DNA from: Leptolinea sp964420995
Lineage (GTDB): Bacteria > Chloroflexota > Anaerolineae > Anaerolineales > Anaerolineaceae
Assembly (NCBI GenBank): GCA_964420995.1
Contig: CAYQUX010000005.1
Span: 1-64,000, forward strand
Direction: 5' to 3'
Length of the DNA: 64,000 bases
The translations under genes and the position numbers were made by a program. The notes below the pieces were generated by a model that was not told where the DNA came from, searched no databases, and saw only the letters and a program-made list of their open reading frames with translations. Positions 50,384 to 59,000 of the stretch are shown here, in pieces. The number at the start of each line of letters is the position of its first letter. The first letter of the stretch is position 1.

Positions 50384-53119
50384 TTATTTAAGTTTTTCTT
50401 TCACCAGTGGAATGACTGCTTCGAGCGCTTTTTTCAAGCCAGCCGGGTTCTTCCCGCCAGCTTGAGCCAGATTTGGACGCCCGCCTCCGCTGCCTTCAAT
50501 CTCCTTACTGATTGAGCGGACAATATCACCTGCATTAACACCTTTTTTGATCAGATCATCCGTAACAGACGCGATTAAGATAGGTTTGTCTTCAAGTACG
50601 CTGCCCACTACGATAACTCCGCTGGCATACTTTTCCCTGAAAGTGTCTGTCATGCTGCGCAGTGCGTCCGCGTTGGCAGAAGGCAGTTCAACAGACAAAA
50701 TTGCCGCGGATCCGACCATTTCGACTTTGTCCATCAATGTTACAAACGCCGATGAAACCATCTTTTGACGGATTTCTTCTGCTTCTTTTTTCCCTTCTTC
50801 CAGTTCTGTCATAATCGCTTGAGCTCTGGTTGGGAGATCATCCACGGATGTGTTCAGGATGGCTGCGGTTTGGCGTATGTCACGGAAACGCTTTTGAATT
50901 AGATCATAAGCTTTTCGGCCAGTAACAGCTTCGATACGGCGAATTCCCGCGGCAGCACTTCCTTCGCTTGAAATTATGAATGACCCAAGATCACCTGTCT
51001 CTACTACATGCGTTCCGCCACATAGTTCATAGGAGAATGGCGTGTCATAACCAATTGAGATTGTTCTAACTACATCCCCATACTTTTCTCCAAACAAGGC
51101 TGTCGCCCCTTCACTTATCGCCTCATTTAGTGTTTTTGTGGTCATTTTTAGACGATAGTTTTCAAGTATCTCTTCATTGACCAGGCGCTCAATACTTTCC
51201 AACTGTTGGTTGGTCAACGCTTCCGGGTGCGTGAAATCAAAACGCAATCTATCGGGAGCTACCAGGGAACCTGCCTGTCTCGCGTGATCGCCAAGCACTT
51301 TTCGTAATTTTGAATGAAGTAAATGCGTTGCCGTATGGTTGCGCATGACATCCCAGCGGCGTTCAAGGTCAACTTTGGCAATGATGGCGTCGCCGATCTG
51401 CGGTTTTCCGTTTTTCACTGTGCCGATGTGCACAATCACCCCAGCCGCAGGTTTCCGCATGTCAGTGATTTCAATTTCCCAGGGATTGTCACCGGTCGAG
51501 CGAATACTGCCCGTATCAGAAACCTGTCCGCCAGATTCAACATAGAAACATGTGCGGGGCAAGATTACTTCGATTACATCTCCAACCACAGCCGAAGTCA
51601 CCAATTCACCATTGTTTACCAGAGCCAAGACTTTACCTTCGACATCGAATGTGGAATACGGATCATAGGCTACGCCCTGTGGACCGAGTTGCTTTTCGTC
51701 CTGCAGGGACTTTAAAATTTCACGGTAAACATCCACGTCATCGCCGCCCATTTTTCCAAAGGCTTTTCCCGCCCCAGAAGCCAACCGATGCTCATCCATC
51801 GCTATACGGAAACCTTGTTCATCCACATCATACCCCTGCTCTCGCAAGATATCACGTGTGATTTCGAGGGGGACGCCATGGGTGGCGTACAGATCAAAGG
51901 CCAAAGCGCCATTTAATGTCGTTTTATTTGTGCTTTTTAATTCGGCCAGATGATCTTCCAGCACGCTTAATCCGGATTCAACTGTTCGTTGGAATCTTTC
52001 TTCTTCACGTGTAAGGTTAGTGAGTATTGTCTGTTTGTTTTTGTGCAAATCAGGATACGCAACCTTATAATTTTCAATTACCTTTTCCGCAACTTTGGCC
52101 ATAAATGGCTCGTTTAATCCAACTTTGGACCCAAATCTGGAAGCCCGGCGAATGATCATGCGGCAAACATAATTTCTGCTTGTATTTCCCGGAACCACTC
52201 CGTCGGATATCAGGAAAGTGGCAGCGCGAACATGATCAGCCACCACCCTGTAGGGGGTTATGTTTGCATTACGCTGTTCATCCGTTTGACCGGACAAACG
52301 CTGAACTTCGTCCATCATCGGGGAGAGTAGATCAGTCTTGTAGTTCGAATCCACTCCCTGCATTACAGAAACAATACGCTCCAATCCCATCCCTGTGTCA
52401 ACATGACAGGCAGGCAATGGATCAAGTTGTTTGGCGCTTACCCGGTTATACTGGATGAAAACCAGATTCCAGAGTTCCAGGAATCTTCTACAGTCGCCGT
52501 TAACGGCGCAAACATGCCCGGGTATATCTTTTTTATTGCAAAATTCCGGACCAAGATCAATGTGAATTTCACTGCACGGGCCGCATGGACCCGTTTCAGC
52601 CATTTCCCAGAAATTTTCTTTTCTGCCGTAATAAAGGACATGCTCAGGGATTATCCCGGGTTGTTTTCTCCAATTTTCCGCCGCATCTTCATCTGTTGGA
52701 ATTTCGCCCTTATTATCTTTAAAACAGGTTGTCCAGAGTAAGGATTTATCCAATCCCCATTTCTCGGTCAATAATTCCCATGCCCATGCAATGGCATCCG
52801 ATTTGTAATAATCTCCAAAAGACCAGTTTCCTAACATTTCGAAAAACGTGTGATGCGTATCATCTCTTCCAACATCATCGAGGTCATTGTGTTTGCCTGC
52901 AACGCGCATGCATTTTTGGGAATTGGTCGCCCGGTTATACGGACGTTTATCTGTGCCCAGGAAAACATCTTTAAATTGCACCATCCCGGCATTGGTAAAA
53001 AGCAATGTCTGGTCTCCTCCCGGAACCAATGAGGAGGATGGAACAAAGGTATGGCCTCTTTCAGTGAAGTAATCAATAAAAGATTGGCGAATTTCAGTGC
53101 CGGTCATCTTTTTTGGCAT
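50384..53119 (-). CDS. alaS: Alanine--tRNA ligase
   Basis: 911 residues, slightly longer than E. coli AlaRS (876). Class II core (TGTEIRQSFIDYFTERGHTFVPSSSLVP, LLFTNAGMVQFKDVFLG, MRVAGKHNDLDDVGRD, TGPCGPCSEIH, DTGMGLERIVSVMQG). Editing domain with HTATHLLHSKLRKVLG and the Cys/His site ELCGGTHV, and the C-terminal C-Ala domain with GGGRPNLAQAGG. The start is ATG 53119 with AGAGG; the promoter is at 53159-53187. No T-box was seen in the short leader. Confidence 0.97.
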   Translation of the reverse strand: MPKKMTGTEIRQSFIDYFTERGHTFVPSSSLVPGGDQTLLFTNAGMVQFKDVFLGTDKRPYNRATNSQKCMRVAGKHNDLDDVGRDDTHHTFFEMLGNWSFGDYYKSDAIAWAWELLTEKWGLDKSLLWTTCFKDNKGEIPTDEDAAENWRKQPGIIPEHVLYYGRKENFWEMAETGPCGPCSEIHIDLGPEFCNKKDIPGHVCAVNGDCRRFLELWNLVFIQYNRVSAKQLDPLPACHVDTGMGLERIVSVMQGVDSNYKTDLLSPMMDEVQRLSGQTDEQRNANITPYRVVADHVRAATFLISDGVVPGNTSRNYVCRMIIRRASRFGSKVGLNEPFMAKVAEKVIENYKVAYPDLHKNKQTILTNLTREEERFQRTVESGLSVLEDHLAELKSTNKTTLNGALAFDLYATHGVPLEITRDILREQGYDVDEQGFRIAMDEHRLASGAGKAFGKMGGDDVDVYREILKSLQDEKQLGPQGVAYDPYSTFDVEGKVLALVNNGELVTSAVVGDVIEVILPRTCFYVESGGQVSDTGSIRSTGDNPWEIEITDMRKPAAGVIVHIGTVKNGKPQIGDAIIAKVDLERRWDVMRNHTATHLLHSKLRKVLGDHARQAGSLVAPDRLRFDFTHPEALTNQQLESIERLVNEEILENYRLKMTTKTLNEAISEGATALFGEKYGDVVRTISIGYDTPFSYELCGGTHVVETGDLGSFIISSEGSAAAGIRRIEAVTGRKAYDLIQKRFRDIRQTAAILNTSVDDLPTRAQAIMTELEEGKKEAEEIRQKMVSSAFVTLMDKVEMVGSAAILSVELPSANADALRSMTDTFREKYASGVIVVGSVLEDKPILIASVTDDLIKKGVNAGDIVRSISKEIEGSGGGRPNLAQAGGKNPAGLKKALEAVIPLVKEKLK

Positions 53120-53158
53120 GCGTATCTACCTCTGAAGCAGAGAATTTTTCGTCTCGCT

Positions 53159-53187
53159 ATTATACGTGATGACGCCCTCTGTTTCAA
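53159..53187 (-). promoter_or_regulatory. Sigma-70 promoter of alaS
   Basis: On the minus strand TTGAAA (53187-53182), 17 bp, perfect TATAAT (53164-53159). The spacer is one arm of the hairpin at 53168-53208. Confidence 0.8.
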
Positions 53188-53208
53188 TAAATCTCAGAAG
53201 GCGTCATC
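53168..53208 (-). repeat. Long hairpin after the C25-like peptidase gene
   Basis: On the minus strand a 14-bp stem (53208-53195 with 53181-53168, one G-U pair) with a 13-nt loop. No T run follows, so it may protect the 3' end of the upstream operon's mRNA or end it less efficiently. It contains the alaS promoter spacer. Confidence 0.7.
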
Positions 53209-53222
53209 GTCTTATTTTAGAT

Positions 53223-56012
53223 TTAGCGTGAAACTGACAGTTTCACCATTTTACCCTTGCCATCCAATGTTACCCGGGCAAAATGCGGATGGATTCTATT
53301 TGAGCAGGTAACCGCTTTACTGATAGAAACAACCATTTTACCTGACCTGGCCTGCGGCTTTCCTTTAAGGTGAATTTCTGATGTCGGGCAATTGTGGTTC
53401 TTTCCATTACATTCCATATGAACCCGGCTGTAATGCATTTGTACATTGTTCAAGCCAGGCAAATAGGGTTCAACCGCCTGTTTGATTTTTGCCATGGTTT
53501 CATCGCCCATTCTTTTTGGTAATTCATCCTCAAAATCCTTGGTGCAAACAGGGCAGACTTCAGATGTCAAAACTTGACGATGAATAGTTTTAATCAGACT
53601 GGAAGCACTGCGAACAGTGGCAAAGGGATTTCCGTACATAACAAATGATATGAGTGTCTTCTGATCTTCCCCGTCCAGATACCCCTGGCGTTTTTGCATT
53701 TCAATGATGAAATCAAGGCGCGCCTGATACAACGCCTCACCAGTCGCCATTCCTTCATCCAGATGTTTCAGCAAATGGTAACCCAGTAAATCCGCGCCTA
53801 TCAAAGGTACATTGACAGAACCATATGAGGTTGCCGTTGAACCAATCACGCAGGCTGAACCGGTAGCCAGGAACTTTAGTGCGATGGAATCTTCTTCACC
53901 TTTGCCGGATATATGCCCACCATAGCAAGCCTCACTGAAAACTATCCCATTTTCATGGGTAGATCTGTACAGATCATCGGGCTTAATGGCCACAGGATAA
54001 TCCGGACCCTGTGGCGTTATGGCCATATCGCGCTGTCCGTACCATTCAGATGAATCAATCAACCCATGCAGGTTGAAATAACTGACAGGCGCGACCACTG
54101 CCTGAACACCGGGAATGGTGTCTGCGTCCAAAGGTGGTGAAGAAAAAATGGAGCGGTTCTTATTTATCTGGAGGAAGACTTCTTCTGAGGATTTCTTCCA
54201 TATCTCGGCTGTGTAACCGAACATGCGCACGCTTTTTAGAATGGCATATCGATTGAAGAGATTCTGCAGACTCCCAAAAACCGGAATCTGGCTCAGGTTG
54301 AGGTTGAAATTTAACCCTGGCTTGCGGTTTTGCACTGTTTGAGCCAGCCGGCGGATTTGTTCAAGCAGCAGGCCGGCATCTGTACCATTTCCTCCAGGCA
54401 GCCGTGACACTGGCCACTCAGGCACGAAGTAATTGGAATCACGGGTTGAATATGGGCTGTCTGAAAGAACTTCGTCATCAAGGTCGTCTGTTGGATTGGG
54501 TAACCGGTGGAAAGGTATGACTTCGGGTCCACCTACCAGAAGCAACGATCCAATCATTTCGCCCTTTTTGCCTAAGACTTTATCAAGATCTGCAAGGAAA
54601 AGTTTTATCTTCCAGGGATCTGTTGAATCTATTGGCGCAAGCCCGGCTTTTCCTGTGCTATCCGCATCATCCACATAAAAAACTCTTGCACTCCATTCCG
54701 GCAAACGCCCGATGGAAACCGCCAGGTTTTTTAACTCCGAGTCAATCACGGATAACGTCTGTCTGCCAAATTGTTTTTCCAACCCTGCCTTTATTGAAAC
54801 GATTGCCATCACCGGAAAACGGTGATCAGACGCATTGATACCAACCCTGTCGAGGTTGACAGCGACTCTTGCAAATTCTTCCTTGACTTTTTTTACCGGG
54901 ATATCTGGAACAGGTTCAGGAGATTTTGTTGCCGCGCTGATCAGCATGGAAACCGAACTTACAGCCCTTTGCGCCGCGTCCAACATGGCAGTAGTATCGA
55001 AAGAAACATTTACTGGTTTAAATAGTGAATTGAAATCAAACTTTACAGGTGGTTTTTCTTCGACTTTTCCGGGTTTTAGCGGAGCATCCGATGCGGCACT
55101 GATTATATTTACTACTGGCCTGGGCGCAGACACATTCGGGACCGAAGGTCTGACAGGTTGCCTGTATTCAGGCCTTGACTGACTGGGAGGTTTTGTTGTC
55201 GTGCCGGTTCCCAATTGATTCCATCCCATCGCGGCTGCTACGGTTGAGGGGATGGGGATATTCAGGATGAAATCAGAAATTTCAGGCCACAAGGTTTTAT
55301 AGGGAGACTGCTTTCCCCAGATTCTGGTTGGAACCATTCCTCCGGCGTCTTTCGCCGCGCTGTCATGCAGCAGACTGACAGCAAGCATTTCACTACCCAA
55401 CTCCATCTGGGCTTCTGCCAGGTATAAGGAGAAAAGCACACAATCAGGCCATCGTTGCGAATAGATGCTTGAAAGGTTCTGAACGGTCTGCGTGTCAGCA
55501 GTCGCCCGGGTAATCTGCACATGTAATATGGCGCATAACACATTATCAGACGCGATGCCGATCACTTTTTGCAAATACTTTTCGGCTGTGGCAACCTGTT
55601 GATTGATAAACGACAATCGAGCCGCCCTTAAATTTTGGACCCACTCTGGTTGCTCGGCAGCTAATGCTACCTTGCCTCCCAAAATATAATTATTGGAGAT
55701 CAAACCGGCGCGAGAGGGATCATCATCAGGCAGACATTTCAGTAGAATTTCATACCCTTCGCGGAATTCTGGATCAATCTTCAATACATGCTTAATGATC
55801 TCCGCGGCCTGTTCTTTTTTCCCTTCGAATATCTGAGCCGCCGCCATAAACGCCTGAATCTGCAGGTCACCTGGAAACATACCCAGCCAAGCGGCAGCAG
55901 CCTGACGCACAAATCTGGGTTGTGGTATTTGTATGGCTTTATCCAGCAATTGGCAAAATTGTTCTCTGCTGAGGTTCTTGGTGACTGAAGAAGAATCGGT
56001 TGAAATGTTCAT
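53223..56012 (-). CDS. TPR-like protein fused to a C25-like (gingipain-type) cysteine peptidase
   Basis: 929 residues, no signal peptide. Residues 1-250 are helical TPR-like repeats. A Pro-rich linker (about 265-325) leads to a clan CD-like caspase/gingipain fold. The region 440-540 has SRVFYVDDA, SLLLVGGPEVIPFHRL, DSPYSTRDSNYF and PVSRLP, a pattern of C25 peptidases. His649 in NLHG and Cys696 in SEACYGG form the expected dyad. A C-terminal domain has CPVC (820-823) and further Cys and His, probably a zinc site. The ATG overlaps the stop of the giant TPR gene by 4 bp. The substrate is unknown; a CHAT peptidase was considered and judged less likely. Confidence 0.72.
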   Translation of the reverse strand: MNISTDSSSVTKNLSREQFCQLLDKAIQIPQPRFVRQAAAAWLGMFPGDLQIQAFMAAAQIFEGKKEQAAEIIKHVLKIDPEFREGYEILLKCLPDDDPSRAGLISNNYILGGKVALAAEQPEWVQNLRAARLSFINQQVATAEKYLQKVIGIASDNVLCAILHVQITRATADTQTVQNLSSIYSQRWPDCVLFSLYLAEAQMELGSEMLAVSLLHDSAAKDAGGMVPTRIWGKQSPYKTLWPEISDFILNIPIPSTVAAAMGWNQLGTGTTTKPPSQSRPEYRQPVRPSVPNVSAPRPVVNIISAASDAPLKPGKVEEKPPVKFDFNSLFKPVNVSFDTTAMLDAAQRAVSSVSMLISAATKSPEPVPDIPVKKVKEEFARVAVNLDRVGINASDHRFPVMAIVSIKAGLEKQFGRQTLSVIDSELKNLAVSIGRLPEWSARVFYVDDADSTGKAGLAPIDSTDPWKIKLFLADLDKVLGKKGEMIGSLLLVGGPEVIPFHRLPNPTDDLDDEVLSDSPYSTRDSNYFVPEWPVSRLPGGNGTDAGLLLEQIRRLAQTVQNRKPGLNFNLNLSQIPVFGSLQNLFNRYAILKSVRMFGYTAEIWKKSSEEVFLQINKNRSIFSSPPLDADTIPGVQAVVAPVSYFNLHGLIDSSEWYGQRDMAITPQGPDYPVAIKPDDLYRSTHENGIVFSEACYGGHISGKGEEDSIALKFLATGSACVIGSTATSYGSVNVPLIGADLLGYHLLKHLDEGMATGEALYQARLDFIIEMQKRQGYLDGEDQKTLISFVMYGNPFATVRSASSLIKTIHRQVLTSEVCPVCTKDFEDELPKRMGDETMAKIKQAVEPYLPGLNNVQMHYSRVHMECNGKNHNCPTSEIHLKGKPQARSGKMVVSISKAVTCSNRIHPHFARVTLDGKGKMVKLSVSR

Positions 56013-59000
56013 GCGAGAGTTTTTGCCTCCTGCGTAGTATGGACAAGGTTTAAAGCAACCACAGCGCCCAATTGACGCTTTATTGCCAGATTGCCCGGGT
56101 CAATTTCAGCCGCACGCCTGAGCATGTCTTCCGCCCTGGAATAATCTTTGCTTTCCCGGTAGATGGCCGCAGCACCAATATAGGCGCGAATATCGCGCGG
56201 CGCAATTTGTATGGCAGTTTGAAATGCTTCCAACGCCCGGTCATATTCACGCTGCTCCTGATGCGTCTGTGCCAGTTCGATGACTGCGTCCAGATCGAGG
56301 TGAGATTGCTCGACTGCCTTACCAAAATGATGAATGGCTTTATCAAGCTGACCGGATTTGCGAAGCAGCTTCCCCACGAACACATTCAATTCCGGCTGGT
56401 TTGGCTGTACCTTCAAGCTTTCCAACGCGGTATGTTCGGCATTTGTCAGATCGCCCAATTCTGCTTGTACTTTTGCCAGCATTGCCATTATTTCTTCATT
56501 CTTTGGATATTGTGACACCAGTCCCTGCAGGAAAGGCAATGCTTCCCGCGCTCCCTTGAAGGAGTGCACAATCCTGGCTTTCTCAATAAGCAACTCAACC
56601 TTTGCCCCCAGTGTCACAATCGCCTGCTCGATTGTCTCGCTGGCTTCAGCAGCTTTTCCAGCCACACGTTGAGTCTGCGCCAGGAAAAGGTAGGCATCCA
56701 AACTGTTTGGATTTGCTTTTAATGCCTTTCGTGAGAATTCGATTGAATCTGCCAGATTCCCCAGATCTCGGGATATCTCCCCACGAAGCAATAACGCGCG
56801 GTCAGGTTTAACATTTAGCTCAATAGCTTTTTCAATACAATCCAGCGCGTCTTGAATTTCTCCCGCCGCGCGATAGGAGTTTGCCAGAGAAAGTAATACA
56901 TCTGGATCGCTTGGATCAAGCTCGACTGCTTTTGAAAAGGCGTGAATGGCTTGATGATTCTGTTTGTTTTGAATATAAAGCTTTCCTAAAGCTTCCCAGT
57001 TTTTCGAGGATTCTGGAGAATGGGATAAAGCCTCTTCCATTTGATGCGCGGCGTTATCAAAATCTTTTTGGGTTGCCAGCAAATTTGACAACCATGCTCT
57101 CCATCCGGCCTCATCATCATATTGCTGCAAGGCTTCGTTCAAAAAGTTTACAGCCATTCCTGTTTCGCCGCTCAATTCCGCCAGTTTTGCGGACGCAGCC
57201 AGTGAAATGGGTGATGCCGGCTGCATTTCATTCAAGTGTAGACATAAATCCAGACCGGTTCTTGGATTCTTCTCAGCGTATGCCAGCCCTAGCTGCAACA
57301 ATAACTGTGGAGATTCTTCAAACTGTTCACCACAGGAAATCGCATCATCCACTCTACCGGCACAACGCAATGCCTGGAGGTAAGCAGCCTGATCTTCGCT
57401 ACCAACAAAATCAGCATTGGTTACTTTATCCAAACCAGCTTTACCACCGTATATCAAAAGGCCTCTTTTATGCCATCGTCCAACTTCATTGGAGTTGCTC
57501 TGTTTTGAAACTGCATTTATTTCCGCTTCATATCTTTCGTGTTGTTTTTGATCCAAAATCTTACTTTCAGGCAAATGATTCTGAATGCCCAATTCTTTGC
57601 GGATAATATATTCTTCGCCAGACCGAACAAGTGTTTTTGCCAGGGCGAGGTGGGCTGCAGGCTCGAGGCCATTGTTCGTCACAATCTGTGCTGCGAGTTT
57701 CTCTGCCAGATCCCATCGTTCCACAACCAGCGCCGCGTCGAGTGCCGCAATGGATATTCCACTCAACTGAAGTGTGTTTTTCGTTTTCCGATTCTCCAAA
57801 AGGTGTTGCACAACATGGCTGTCAATGCTTTCTTTCACTTCGTTCAGATTTCCAATACAGGCCATCAATCTGATTTCGATGTTTTCTTTAGAAAAACTTG
57901 TTGGTGACAATCGAGAGATTTTTTGGAACAATTCTTCCGCTTCTGCCAATTTATTTTCATTGACCAACAAACCCGCCTTTATGGAATGTAATTCTGCCGC
58001 GATATCACATTCCACCGACCCGGTTTCTTCCAGATTTAATAATTGTTCCTTATCCGCAGGGATTTCGGCCAGTGATACAGCCCTATCTGTTAATAAAAGG
58101 GATTGCGCCAATCTGGCTGCTTGCAGCCGATATTCAAGGTTTTGGGGCTCAAGTTCAAGAGCCTGTTCCGCGTGAACCAGTGCGCCGGTTAAATTACCGA
58201 TGTAATACATGAGCGCAGCAAACCGGTTGTGAATTTCTGCTGTAGCTATATCTCTGTAGCGGCTAAATATTGAATTTGATTCAGCGGACTGATCTGATTT
58301 TTCTACAGTAGTTACGTTACCAGATAGCGATAAGGCTTTCTCAAGACTTTCAATGGCACTCTGATGGCGTCCCTGTTCAGCGAAAAGATCAGATTGAACC
58401 AGCCAATTTTCAGCAGCCAAAGGATCGCCGGCAATAGCCTGCCTGACAGTCTCCTGGGCCGCTGAAGCATCACCCATGGATTTTTGCAAGCAAGCTAATT
58501 CAAACAACCATTTCGGGTTGCTTGAATTAGTCATTTTTATGGCTCTCGAAAGGTTTTCACCGGCTCCTGCATGATCACCCAGTAAAATCTGATATCCTGC
58601 CGCCCGGACAAGATCCGCCGGATTGACATCAGGCATTGTATTTAATTCCATCAGAGATTTACGCACAGCAGGATGCTCTTCCACTTCCAATCCAAGCGCG
58701 GCCAGGTTGATGAGGCTGCTTGCGTCTCCATGCAGGCAGTCAGATGCTCTGCGAACAGTTTTTACTGCTTCTTCTTTATTGCCGATCTCCAGCATGGTTT
58801 TCGCATACCAGACCAGGTTTTCCACATCATCTGGCGCCATATCAACAGCATGTTGCGCCGTAATTAATGCCTCCTGCGGAAGATTGGCTTTCATATACGC
58901 AGGAACAAGCAGTCGTTGGAGTGGCAGGTTTTTTGGCTGCTCCATCGTAGCTTCATCCAATACAGCCAGGGCTACTTCCGGCTTATTAAGTGCCAGAGCT

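Noticed and set aside
53120..53222. T-box or other leader in front of alaS
   Set aside because: The promoter lies at 53159-53187, leaving a leader of only about 33 nt, too short for a T-box.
53223..56012. CHAT-domain protease assignment
   Set aside because: Motif order (VGGPEVIP block, then NLHG, then SEACYGG) fits C25 better, but a profile search would be needed to settle it.
56881..57606. A 241-residue reading frame on the plus strand
   Set aside because: It lies fully antisense to the giant TPR gene, which has clear repeats in its own frame; no ribosome binding site or recognisable domain.
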